Of a stretch of 64,000 nt of DNA, positions 42,043 to 49,464 are shown piece after piece; the stretch's first letter is position 1; the number at the start of each line of letters is the position of its first letter. Under the pieces are notes generated by a model, which had not been told where the DNA came from, made no database searches, and saw nothing but the letters and a program-made list of their open reading frames with translations. The DNA is from Flaviaestuariibacter sp. (GTDB lineage: Bacteria > Bacteroidota > Bacteroidia > Chitinophagales > Chitinophagaceae). The DNA lies in NCBI GenBank assembly GCA_025963645.1, contig JAOQAI010000017.1:212754-276753 (forward strand), in the 5' to 3' direction. A program made the position numbers and the translations under genes.

Positions 42043-42814
42043 CATTCTTCATCTTGCCGACAACGCCCTCATCATCGGGCAGCGCAATGCCGAATGGTGC
42101 GGCCACGGACCGGCATTGGAGCAGGATATTGCCATTACTAATATTTCTTTAGATCAGATCGGGCAAGCCCGCATGTTGTACAACTATGCCGCCACGCTTT
42201 ACAATGGTTTTGATAGCAATGAGAAAACCGCTGTTGACCATTTAGTACCGCGCCTTTGGAAAGCCTACAACCGTGAGCTGGAAGAAGACGACCTCGCCTT
42301 CCTTCGCGATGAACGCCAATACCTGAACTTGTTGCTGGCCGAATTGCCGAAAGGCGATTGGGCGCAAACGGTCCTGCGGCAATTCTTCTTTAGCGCTTTT
42401 CAATTTTATCAATATACTGAACTGCAAAAGAGTAGTGACACACAGCTATCCGCTATTGCTGAAAAATCCATTAAGGAAGTGACTTATCATCTGCGCTGGA
42501 GCGCTGAATGGGTCATTCGTTTAGGCGATGGAACGGAAGAAAGTCGCCGCCGTATTACAGACGCTTTAGGTGAGTTATGGATGTTCACGGGCGAAGCATT
42601 TAAACCAGCCCCTTATGAAGTGATAGCAGTAGAAGACCTGAAAGGCGCATGGATTGAAAAAGTAGCGACTGTGTTTGCAGAAGCAGATCTGGAGCTACCA
42701 AAATCAGGCTGGTCACAAGCAGGTGGCAAGGAAGGAAAGCATACCGAGCACTTGGGTTATTTATTGGCAGACATGCAGTACCTGCAACGGACCTATCCGG
42801 ATTCGACATGGTAA
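41972..42814 (+). CDS. paaC: Phenylacetyl-CoA epoxidase structural subunit PaaC
   Basis: A 280-residue ferritin-like subunit paired with PaaA. The conserved part starts with ILHLADNALIIGQRNAEWCG and GPALEQDIAITNISLDQIGQ; later motifs (EVTYHLRWSAEWVIRLGDGT, then EESRRRI) match PaaC. Residues about 11-24 (KAPFPPGRAGGWAF) are not part of the family and are encoded by a REP-like palindrome, so the N-terminus was lengthened by a repeat insertion without loss of frame. The ATG at 41972 is the only credible start. It overlaps paaD by 7 nt. Confidence 0.92.
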   Translation: MTDTNYKPAGKAPFPPGRAGGWAFILHLADNALIIGQRNAEWCGHGPALEQDIAITNISLDQIGQARMLYNYAATLYNGFDSNEKTAVDHLVPRLWKAYNRELEEDDLAFLRDERQYLNLLLAELPKGDWAQTVLRQFFFSAFQFYQYTELQKSSDTQLSAIAEKSIKEVTYHLRWSAEWVIRLGDGTEESRRRITDALGELWMFTGEAFKPAPYEVIAVEDLKGAWIEKVATVFAEADLELPKSGWSQAGGKEGKHTEHLGYLLADMQYLQRTYPDSTW

Positions 42815-43293
42815 GTGATGCCGAAATATGGAAACTACTTGAAGACGTCAAAGACCCGGAAGTTCCTGTCCTTTCCATCCTTGACCTTGGAATCGTACGA
42901 GCCGTTACCACCGAAGGCGAGCAGATAAAGATCACGATCACGCCCACCTATTCCGGTTGCCCGGCGATGGATGTCATCTCTATGGACATTCGCTTAAAGC
43001 TCATTGAAAAAGGCTACCGCAATGTGGCTATCCAACAACAACTTTCCCCAGCCTGGACTACTGACTGGATGACCACTGAAGGAAAGGCCAAGCTAAAGGC
43101 TTTCGGGATCGCGCCGCCCAATCCAAAGCAACAGGTTTGTGCCGACGATCTCTTCTCTGAAGAAGCTATCGAATGTCCGCGCTGCCATTCTTATCACACG
43201 GAACTCATCAGCCAGTTCGCTTCCACGGCCTGCAAAGCCATGTACCGCTGCCTCGATTGCAAAGAGGCGTTCGACTATTTCAAATGCCATTAA
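42808..43293 (+). CDS. paaD: Phenylacetate degradation protein PaaD (MIP18/SufT-like)
   Basis: A 161-residue accessory protein needed for epoxidase activity, probably for iron-centre assembly. The N-terminal MIP18/DUF59 domain shows DVKDPEVPVLSILDLGIVRA and YSGCPAMDVISMDI with its single reactive Cys. The C-terminal zinc ribbon has CPRCHS and YRCLDCKEAF, four Cys in two pairs, and a final FKCH. It overlaps the paaC 3' end by 7 nt, showing translational coupling. Confidence 0.93.
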   Translation: MVSDAEIWKLLEDVKDPEVPVLSILDLGIVRAVTTEGEQIKITITPTYSGCPAMDVISMDIRLKLIEKGYRNVAIQQQLSPAWTTDWMTTEGKAKLKAFGIAPPNPKQQVCADDLFSEEAIECPRCHSYHTELISQFASTACKAMYRCLDCKEAFDYFKCH

Positions 43294-43310
43294 ATGGATT
43301 GATGATTTAC

Positions 43311-43329
43311 GATTTTAGATTTTAGATTT
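43311..43329. repeat. GATTTTA heptamer array between paaD and paaG
   Basis: Two complete GATTTTA units and a partial third in the 53-nt gap. The 7-nt period matches the arrays in the deacetylase gene and paaE. Confidence 0.6.
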
Positions 43330-43346
43330 GTCCTGAAATATTTTAC

Positions 43347-44123
43347 ATGTCTTCTATATTATTTGAAATAAAGGATTCGATTGCCTTTATCACCCTCAAT
43401 CGTCCCGATAAATACAATGCCTTCAACCGCGAAATGGCTTTGCTGCTGCAGGATAAATTAGCGGAATGCCGGGGCAATAAAAGCATCCGTTGCGTCCATA
43501 TCACCGGTACCGGAAAAGCCTTTAGTGCCGGGCAGGACCTGGATGAAGTGGTAGATCCTAATGGTCCTGTTATCACTAAAATCCTGGCGGAGCATTACAA
43601 CCCCATCGTAAAAGCGATCCGCCGCCTGGAGAAACCAGTAGTGGCTGCTGTTAATGGCGTAGCTGCGGGTGCAGGGGCCAACATTGCTTTCGCCTGTGAT
43701 ATAGTAGTGGCGGCATCTTCCGCCTCTTTTATTCAAGCCTTTTCAAAAATTGGATTGATACCGGACAGCGGCGGTACTTTCTTTTTGCCGCGCCTTATCG
43801 GCTGGCAGCGGGCATCGGCATTAATGATGACAGGCGATAAAGTTTCCGCAGCCGAAGCGCAGCAGATGGGCATGATCTACAAAGTCTTCGAGGCCGACAA
43901 CTTTGTTGCCGAATCTCAAAAGCTGGCTACTACCTTAGCTGCCATGCCTACTAGGGGTTTAGCGCTTACCAAGCGTGCCCTCAACCAGTCTTTCATCAAC
44001 AATTTCGAGGACCAACTGCACGATGAAGAGCTGCTGCAGGAGCAGGCCGGCCGCACTAAGGATTATAAAGAAGGCGTACAGGCATTCCTTGAAAAACGCA
44101 CTCCTAATTTCACCGGCGAATGA
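43347..44123 (+). CDS. paaG: 2-(1,2-epoxy-1,2-dihydrophenyl)acetyl-CoA isomerase PaaG (crotonase family)
   Basis: A 258-residue crotonase-fold enzyme, expected to isomerise the epoxide to the oxepin-CoA. CoA-binding and oxyanion-hole stretches are seen in GKAFSAGQDLDEVVDPNGP and NGVAAGAGANIAFACDIVVA; the substrate-side Asp lies in GLIPDSGGTFFLPRLIGW. These fit PaaG better than PaaF, which usually carries a Glu pair. It overlaps the paaI start by 4 nt. The assignment to PaaG rests on the cluster and the Asp. Confidence 0.85.
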   Translation: MSSILFEIKDSIAFITLNRPDKYNAFNREMALLLQDKLAECRGNKSIRCVHITGTGKAFSAGQDLDEVVDPNGPVITKILAEHYNPIVKAIRRLEKPVVAAVNGVAAGAGANIAFACDIVVAASSASFIQAFSKIGLIPDSGGTFFLPRLIGWQRASALMMTGDKVSAAEAQQMGMIYKVFEADNFVAESQKLATTLAAMPTRGLALTKRALNQSFINNFEDQLHDEELLQEQAGRTKDYKEGVQAFLEKRTPNFTGE

Positions 44124-44551
44124 GTACACAAGAAGAGAAAGATGCATTGGCAGTTAGTGTCGTTAATCACATGATGCTGGGCGATGCTTTCAGTCAATGG
44201 TTAGGCATTGAAGTAATTGAAATAAGAGAAGGCTACAGCAAGATCCGCATGACCCTTCGTCCTGAGATGCTTAATGGCTTTGGCACCATTCATGGCGGTG
44301 TTGCCTTCTCTCTGGCCGACAGTGCACTGGCTTTCGCCTGCAACAACCGCAACAATCTTTCCGTAGCACTCGATACGTCTATCACTTTCACCAAAGCCAC
44401 AGCCCCCGGCGATGTGCTGACAGCCGAAGGCAAGGAATTGCACAATGGTCGCAGCACCGGGCTCTACCTCATCACGGTTTCCAATGCTAAAGGTGAACAG
44501 GTAGCGCTTTTTAAAGGGACCTGTTTCCGCACCGGCAAAACGCTTATCTAA
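44120..44551 (+). CDS. paaI: Hydroxyphenylacetyl-CoA thioesterase PaaI (hotdog fold)
   Basis: A 143-residue hotdog thioesterase that frees CoA from dead-end ring-hydroxylated or epoxide-derived thioesters, protecting the CoA pool. The motif NGFGTIHGGVAFSLADSALA carries the catalytic Asp and HGG; SVALDTSITFTKATAPGDVL is the second strand block. Start overlaps paaG by 4 nt; the next gene follows after 2 nt, so translation is coupled throughout. Confidence 0.9.
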   Translation: MSTQEEKDALAVSVVNHMMLGDAFSQWLGIEVIEIREGYSKIRMTLRPEMLNGFGTIHGGVAFSLADSALAFACNNRNNLSVALDTSITFTKATAPGDVLTAEGKELHNGRSTGLYLITVSNAKGEQVALFKGTCFRTGKTLI

Positions 44552-44553
44552 GG

Positions 44554-45105
44554 ATGAAAGAGGCGCTGCTCCAGCTCTTTAGCGAGCATGCTCAACTGGC
44601 ACTTCTTATTAGCTTATTAGCCAGCATTCTCATTGCTGTGTTAGGTGTAGTGCCGTCCTTCTTTATCACCGCGGCCAACATTCTTTTCTTTGGCTTTTGG
44701 AAAGGCACTGCTATCTCTTTTGCCGGCGAAGCCATTGGTGCTGTCGTCGCGTTTTGGTTATATAGAAAAGGCTTCAAACGCAGCATTGGTGCGTCTTTAA
44801 ACAAGTTTCCAAAAGCGCAGCGATTGATAGCGGCAGAGGGTCGTGAAGCCTTTGTGCTCATTCTCTCCATGCGGCTCTTGCCATTTGTTCCCTCTGGCTT
44901 GGTCACGTTTGCGGCGGCTCTTGGCAAAGTTTCGCCGCCCCTCTTTTTTATCGCCAGTTCATTAGGAAAAGCACCCGCATTACTTCTCGAAGCCTACTCT
45001 GCTTACCAGGTCACTGCCTTCGGCACACAAGGCAAGATCATTCTTGGCATCTGCGCAGTCGTCCTGCTTTTCATTGTCGTGCGCCGCATAAACCGGTTAA
45101 CTTAA
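44554..45105 (+). CDS. TVP38/TMEM64 (VTT/DedA-like) membrane protein
   Basis: A 183-residue inner-membrane protein of the VTT domain family. Five or six hydrophobic segments, with the re-entrant motif GFWKGTAISFAGEAIGAVVA (Gly-x-x-x-Gly and Glu) and RLLPFVPSGLVTFAAALGKV (the conserved Arg before a Pro loop), are typical of TVP38/DedA scramblase-like proteins. It is translationally linked to paaI (2-nt gap). It is not a known Paa component: it may have been captured, or may help membrane tolerance to phenylacetate intermediates. That role is speculation. Confidence 0.85.
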   Translation: MKEALLQLFSEHAQLALLISLLASILIAVLGVVPSFFITAANILFFGFWKGTAISFAGEAIGAVVAFWLYRKGFKRSIGASLNKFPKAQRLIAAEGREAFVLILSMRLLPFVPSGLVTFAAALGKVSPPLFFIASSLGKAPALLLEAYSAYQVTAFGTQGKIILGICAVVLLFIVVRRINRLT

Positions 45106-45147
45106 TCAACCCAGTCAACTCAATCAACCCAGTCAACTCAATCAACC
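45104..45147. repeat. 18-bp direct repeat (2.4 copies) before paaY
   Basis: Units of AATCAACCCAGTCAACTC at 45104-45121 and 45122-45139, plus 8 nt of a third. They begin at the VTT gene stop codon. Confidence 0.85.
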
Positions 45148-45179
45148 ATTCCACTACTTTCGCTCTCAAACTCCCCACC

Positions 45180-45767
45180 ATGGCGATCTACGAATTCAAT
45201 GGCATCAAGCCCGTAATCCACCCCACGGCCTTTGTGCATCCCCAAGCCGCCGTCACCGGCCACGTGGTCATCGGCAAAGATGTATACATCGGTCCAGGTG
45301 CTGCCATCCGTGGCGACTGGGGGGCGATCATTATTGAAGACGGCTGCAATGTGCAGGAGAACTGTACAGTACACATGTTTCCCGGCGCCACCGTGTTGTT
45401 AAAAGAAGGTGCGCACATTGGTCATGGCGCTATCATTCACGGCGCTACCATCGGCCGCAATTGCCTCATCGGCATGAACGCCGTCCTCATGGACGATGTG
45501 GAATTAGGCGATGAGTGTATTGTAGGAGCACTGTCTTTCATCAGGCAGGGCGAAAAGGTCGCTCCCCGTTCGCTTATTGCCGGCAACCCGGCAAAGCTGC
45601 TAAAGACGGTCAGCGACGAGATGATCGCCTGGAAGACCGAAGGCACCAAACTCTACCAGCAATTGCCGAAGCAATGCTATGATACCCTAAAAGCGTGCGA
45701 ACCCCTGCGGGAAGCCGTTCACCAGGAGCCACTCTTCACTGCCGATTACAGCCCGTTCAAAAAATAA
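45180..45767 (+). CDS. paaY: PaaY-like hexapeptide-repeat protein (thioesterase/gamma-carbonic anhydrase fold)
   Basis: A 195-residue left-handed beta-helix protein. Hexapeptide repeats run from about residue 12 to 120 (VTGHVVIGKDVYIGPGAAIR, AHIGHGAIIHGATIGRNCLI) with the three His expected for a metal site in VHMFPG, HIGHG. Full-length similarity and cluster position favour PaaY, a thioesterase that works alongside PaaI, over a general gamma-carbonic anhydrase. The C-terminal tail (YDTLKACEPLREAVHQEPL) is also found in PaaY. It is the last Paa-type gene of the cluster. Confidence 0.88.
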   Translation: MAIYEFNGIKPVIHPTAFVHPQAAVTGHVVIGKDVYIGPGAAIRGDWGAIIIEDGCNVQENCTVHMFPGATVLLKEGAHIGHGAIIHGATIGRNCLIGMNAVLMDDVELGDECIVGALSFIRQGEKVAPRSLIAGNPAKLLKTVSDEMIAWKTEGTKLYQQLPKQCYDTLKACEPLREAVHQEPLFTADYSPFKK

Positions 45768-45856
45768 TACGCCACCCGATAAGCAAAAAGGCTTACGTTT
45801 CACCAAATGATTGTAATTTAAGCCTCGCAATTACCAACATTTCAAAACCACAACAA

Positions 45857-47095
45857 ATGAGAATACCTCTACGCTTTGGAATCTTTTCCACTGTTTTATT
45901 AGCGACCGCGCTATCCACCCATGCGCAGAACGACCGCTTTGCCTATGCTATTACGGATGCAACCAAAGGCGGTTCCAACTGGAGCGCCCTCCGCAAAGTG
46001 GACCTTCGCACCGGCGAGTACACCGCTGTTCTTTTCAATGGCATTGATGCCGAAACTCCTGTCTTTGATGCTGCCACCCGTAAAGCCTTGGCTAAAACAA
46101 CCGATGCTCGCTTTGGCACGATGCTGCAAGCACCATTCAGCACTGGCGTTGCCGCTGCGGCTTACGATAAGAAGAACAACCGCTTGTATTATACGCCGAT
46201 GTTCATTGATCAACTACGTTACATAGACCTCAAGACCATGCAGGTTTACTACGTAGCCGATAAAGCTTTCACCGGCTTGGGCAATATGCACGGCGACGAA
46301 GGCAAGTGCATCACCCGTATGGTCATCACGCCTAACGGCGATGGCTATGCCATTACCAACGATGCCAACACCGTCATCAAATTCACGACCGGCAAAAAGA
46401 CAGAGATTACACAACTAGGCGGATTGGTAGACGATCCTTCCAATGGCGGCATCTCCATCCACAACCGTTGCAGCTCTTTCGGTGGCGATATGATCGCCGA
46501 CGATAAAGGCAATCTCTTTATTCTTTCTGCCCGCAACCATGTGTTCCAGGTCTCTACTGAATCAAGAGTAACCAAGCACCTGGGCGCTATCGAAGGCTTG
46601 CCGGCCAACTTCACCGTGAATGGTGCAGCCGTTGATGGCGATGGCAACCTGCTGGTAAGCAGTGCGATGTATGAGGGCGGCAACTATGTCGTGAATCCTT
46701 CAAGTTGGGCGGCATCTGCGTATGGCGGCACCAGCTCTTTCCATAGCTCCGATCTTGCTAACAGCAACTTCCTTTCTACTAAGCCGAAGCAAACCACTAT
46801 CGAAACCATCGCTAAAAAACCATCAGCACTTTCTACAGCCATCCAGGTTTATCCAAACCCTGTAGTGAACAACCAGTTTACGCTGCAGTTTGGCAAGATT
46901 CCAGCCGGCGATTATACGGTGCAATTGACTGATGTAATGGGTCGCGTGGTAATGCAAAAGCGCATGACGATCAACACCGAATTGCAAACCGAAGTGATAT
47001 CGCTGAAAGGCACCAATGCCAAAGGTGTTTACCTGGTAAAGGTGGTGGACAATTCACTGAACGGCGTGTTTGAGCAAAAGGTGGTGGTGCAATAA
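45857..47095 (+). CDS. Secreted beta-propeller-like protein with T9SS type A sorting domain
   Basis: A 412-residue protein. The ATG at 45857 gives a signal peptide (FGIFSTVLLATALSTHAQ); upstream in-frame starts overlap paaY. The middle (residues 20-310) is repetitive, with DGDGNLLVSSAMYEGGNYVV and DDKGNLFILSARNHVFQVST, like a SMP-30/NHL-type propeller. The last 80 residues are a typical T9SS C-terminal domain: IQVYPNPVVNNQFTLQFGKI, YTVQLTDVMGRVVMQK, and a GVYLVKVVDN final strand. It should be exported through the type IX system and surface-attached or released. The substrate is unknown. A strong terminator follows. Confidence 0.88.
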   Translation: MRIPLRFGIFSTVLLATALSTHAQNDRFAYAITDATKGGSNWSALRKVDLRTGEYTAVLFNGIDAETPVFDAATRKALAKTTDARFGTMLQAPFSTGVAAAAYDKKNNRLYYTPMFIDQLRYIDLKTMQVYYVADKAFTGLGNMHGDEGKCITRMVITPNGDGYAITNDANTVIKFTTGKKTEITQLGGLVDDPSNGGISIHNRCSSFGGDMIADDKGNLFILSARNHVFQVSTESRVTKHLGAIEGLPANFTVNGAAVDGDGNLLVSSAMYEGGNYVVNPSSWAASAYGGTSSFHSSDLANSNFLSTKPKQTTIETIAKKPSALSTAIQVYPNPVVNNQFTLQFGKIPAGDYTVQLTDVMGRVVMQKRMTINTELQTEVISLKGTNAKGVYLVKVVDNSLNGVFEQKVVVQ

Positions 47096-47135
47096 CCTCA
47101 CCCTCTCCTTTGAGGAGAGGGAACAGCTGCCGCAC
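47096..47135. repeat. REP-like element CCTCACCC-TCTCCT (copy 1)
   Basis: CCTCA precedes the palindrome CCCTCTCCT-TTG-AGGAGAGGG (47101-47121), then AACAGCTGCCGCAC. The reverse complement of the copy at 49021-49065 shares CCTCACCC, the whole palindrome, GAACAGC and CCGCAC. Confidence 0.8.
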
Positions 47136-47159
47136 TTGGCCAACTTATACAATCATATT

Positions 47160-47194
47160 AAAAGCCCGCAATGTTTCTGGCATTGCGGGCTTTT
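47160..47194 (+). terminator. Terminator after the T9SS protein gene
   Basis: Perfect 14-bp stem (AAAAGCCCGCAATG at 47160-47173 with CATTGCGGGCTTTT at 47181-47194), 7-nt loop, then TATTTT. It can act on both strands. Confidence 0.95.
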
Positions 47195-47214
47195 TATTTT
47201 CTGTTGGTAGATTA

Positions 47215-47508
47215 CTATTCTATTGTTTTACCATCTCTAGAATAGAATTCATACCCTTTGCTTAGAAAATGGTTCATTACATACTGGCAGACATCTTCAA
47301 AACTATTCTCAGTATTTATTTCTAAGTCTTCTGCTTCTACACAAGGACTTTTAAAATATGCTCCATCCTCGCCCTTAGAAACTGAAGCATTTATAACTCC
47401 GTTCCCTTCACTTATATGAATATTGAGAAAATGACTTTCGTCTCTCGACTTAAGCGTTACATTATAATATTTTATGCTTGGCTGTTTATTTATAATGCCT
47501 GAATACAT
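47215..47508 (-). CDS. Small hypothetical protein of an AT-rich island
   Basis: A 97-residue protein without signal peptide or membrane segment. It opens MYSGIINKQPSIKYYNVTLK and has a mixed alpha/beta composition; I recognise no family. It follows the next hypothetical gene by 2 nt on the same strand, so the two are co-transcribed. The whole 47.2-48.6 kb section is AT-rich relative to its neighbours and uses AT-ending codons, suggesting acquisition. The last residues (SRDGKTIE) look like a normal end, not a truncation. Confidence 0.55.
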   Translation of the reverse strand: MYSGIINKQPSIKYYNVTLKSRDESHFLNIHISEGNGVINASVSKGEDGAYFKSPCVEAEDLEINTENSFEDVCQYVMNHFLSKGYEFYSRDGKTIE

Positions 47509-47510
47509 AT

Positions 47511-47975
47511 CTATTGGGTTAAGAGGCTTTGTTTAACAGAAGTAAAAATCATAATGCGGTCTTTTTTTAATGTCAAAGCATTATTTGTCCGGCTTACGCT
47601 TATCGAAGTATTGTCAATATTTACTCCATAGACCCCGTTCTTATTGGCTAACGGAAACGGCAAAGATTTTTGAATAAGTTCAATAATTGCTTCGGGAACA
47701 CCAACATCATTTATTTCAGGTATTAGATTGTAGATAGTTGTAACGATTTTACCCTCTTTAACACCAACGATTATGTCTCCAATTTGTCTGCCATAGAAAT
47801 ACTTATCGGTAAGTACTCCGATATATTGATAAGTCGAAACATTTGTTTGGGACGAGATTCCTACTAGCCTATAATTTTTGGTTGTTGGATTTACGCTTTC
47901 GCCTAGATAAAATTTTTGGGAGAATGATTGAAAATGCAGTGTCAAAACAAGTATAAGAATGACAATTTTACTCAT
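47511..47975 (-). CDS. Exported hypothetical protein of an AT-rich island
   Basis: A 154-residue protein with a signal peptide (IVILILVLTLHFQSFSQ). The mature part is beta-rich with KFYLGESVNPTTKNYRLVGI and a C-terminal strand region; no family is recognised. It may be periplasmic. It lies between the small gene at 47215 (2 nt) and the DUF4339 gene (28 nt), all on the minus strand, forming a three-gene operon. Its AT-rich codon use matches those two genes. Confidence 0.6.
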   Translation of the reverse strand: MSKIVILILVLTLHFQSFSQKFYLGESVNPTTKNYRLVGISSQTNVSTYQYIGVLTDKYFYGRQIGDIIVGVKEGKIVTTIYNLIPEINDVGVPEAIIELIQKSLPFPLANKNGVYGVNIDNTSISVSRTNNALTLKKDRIMIFTSVKQSLLTQ

Positions 47976-48003
47976 GGTTTTGGTTTGTTTGAAAGTCTAG
48001 TAT

Positions 48004-48579
48004 TTATTCTTTTACAACTTGAAAGCTAACGCGTTTAAATATATAAATTACAGCGGAGGCTATCAGTCCAATAATTAGAATGGTAGACATATGTTCCAAA
48101 CTTGCTGAAAAAATTTCTTCTCCGGTAAGACCTTTTTGGCCAACCTCGGAAAGCTTCATTCCTTGACAATTACTTGAGTGAATTGCGCCGAACATGCACT
48201 CATAACTACACCAAGACACTCTTGATCCATAAGAGTATGTCCCATAAGATGAAGTTTCTCCAGGCATAGCTTTCCAGCTTTGGGGAGAAAGGTGCCCTAC
48301 TATTACAACTATTGAGGCTAACAAAAATCCAATCAAAACTGAGGCAAGTAGTTGTTCTGAAAGGTTTACTGTTTTTTTGCTCCCTATTTCCTTTGGCGTA
48401 GGGGGAGGTTTTACTATGAATACATCTTTTAACTCTTCTAAGTCAGCAGCTCTTATCCACTTATCATCATCACTCCTCCAAATTAGCTCATCGAAATAAA
48501 TGGTCTGTTGCTTAAGCTCTGCGAGTTTGTAGGGACCATGCTTAACCCTTTCTTTTAAAATGAAATAATAAAATTCCAT
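48004..48579 (-). CDS. DUF4339 (GYF_2-like) membrane protein
   Basis: A 191-residue protein. The N-terminal 55 residues form a GYF_2/DUF4339 domain (FYYFILKERVKHGPYKLAEL, IWRSDDDKWIRAADL), a fold that binds proline-rich peptides. Two transmembrane helices follow (LLASVLIGFLLASIVVIVGH at about 76-96; MSTILIIGLIASAVIYIF near the end), with a Ser/Tyr/Cys-rich loop between them that holds four cysteines. It starts the AT-rich island operon. DUF4339 proteins often accompany other small membrane proteins of unknown role. Confidence 0.75.
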   Translation of the reverse strand: MEFYYFILKERVKHGPYKLAELKQQTIYFDELIWRSDDDKWIRAADLEELKDVFIVKPPPTPKEIGSKKTVNLSEQLLASVLIGFLLASIVVIVGHLSPQSWKAMPGETSSYGTYSYGSRVSWCSYECMFGAIHSSNCQGMKLSEVGQKGLTGEEIFSASLEHMSTILIIGLIASAVIYIFKRVSFQVVKE

Positions 48580-49051
48580 AAGCAGAGTTTTGATAATTGG
48601 TTTTGATAAAAATACGTAGTTTTCTCTTCCTTTCTTTCCCGAAGGGTCTCCCGCATCTAACCGGTTATAAATATAAGAATGGTCATGCGGGGACCCTTCG
48701 GCGCACTCCTTAAACCCAAGCTATAGAAGATTTATGGTAAATCAATTCCCTGTATACAGCATAGATACTTGGTGCATTCTCCCCATATCAAGCATACTTA
48801 CAGCATGCATCCTACGTCCATTCTTCGTTCATCCTTCGTTGATGATTCGTTCATCCTACGTTCAATAAGTATATAGATAAGGAGAATAAAAAGCGGCAAG
48901 ACCGCCGCAAGAGAGATATAGAAAGATACAACTTCGCACACCCCTTCTCCAAAACAAAATGGTCTTTCCTCTCAAAGCTTCTTATATGCCAAAGGTCTGG
49001 CTGCACTATCTGGGTCTGTGCGGTGGCTGTTCCCTCTCCTAAAGGAGAGGG
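48580..49051. other. Repeat-rich intergenic region
   Basis: This 470-nt stretch carries no credible gene. It holds a long hairpin: CGAAGGGTCTCCCGCAT at 48640-48656 pairs with ATGCGGGGACCCTTCG at 48685-48700 with one bulge and a 28-nt loop. It also holds a cluster of TTCGTTCATCC-type 11-bp near repeats (about 48812-48866), and a REP-like palindrome at its right end. The promoter of the AT-rich operon should lie in its left part. Confidence 0.6.
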
Positions 49052-49065
49052 TTAGGGTGAGGTGC
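49021..49065. repeat. REP-like element CCTCACCC-TCTCCT (copy 2, inverted)
   Basis: Palindrome CCCTCTCCT-AA-AGGAGAGGG at 49032-49051 followed by TTAGGGTGAGG; inverted relative to the copy at 47096-47135. It overlaps the last codons of the DUF6970 gene. Confidence 0.8.
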
Positions 49066-49411
49066 GTTCATCCTTCCACACCACCTTTACCAACTTCGCA
49101 CTGCTATCAAACCCCAAACACTTCCGGTCGCCCTTGCCCGTCATGCCACCCGATGGCGCACATACATAGTTGCAGTCGCTGTCATACACCACATTATATT
49201 GGTCGCAGCAGTTGGCCGAGAAAAGATAGACCGTCTTCCCACCATAGCTATATTCGATCACCTGTGCCGGTGGATTCCACTTTGGTTGCGCCTTTATAGA
49301 ATCGATCCGCTGCTGAATGCAAGGGGGCACAACGGTCGCTGCCGCCTTAGACTTTGTGCATTCCTTAGCAGAAATCGCGGCGATACTGAGGGCGAGGAGT
49401 AAAACTTTCAT
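49052..49411 (-). CDS. DUF6970-like exported protein
   Basis: A 119-residue secreted protein starting at the ATG at 49411 (KVLLLALSIAAISA signal peptide; the longer frame to 49444 is unneeded). The body has six or more cysteines: PPCIQQRID, SANCCDQYNVVYDSDC, NYVCAPSGGMTGKGD and KCLGF. The CCDQYN...CNYVCAPSGG..GKGD pattern is that of the small Bacteroidota DUF6970 proteins, which probably form disulfides in the periplasm. No partner is visible, and its 3' end lies within a REP-like repeat. The function is unknown. Confidence 0.7.
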   Translation of the reverse strand: MKVLLLALSIAAISAKECTKSKAAATVVPPCIQQRIDSIKAQPKWNPPAQVIEYSYGGKTVYLFSANCCDQYNVVYDSDCNYVCAPSGGMTGKGDRKCLGFDSSAKLVKVVWKDERTSP

Positions 49412-49464
49412 AGACGATCCGTTTATGGTACGATACTTTTGCAAAGTAGTAAAAACAAAGACTC

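Noticed and set aside
48806..48866. TTCGTTCATCC near repeats considered as a CRISPR array
   Set aside because: Units are about 11 bp, imperfect and adjacent without unique spacers; no cas genes are in the window.
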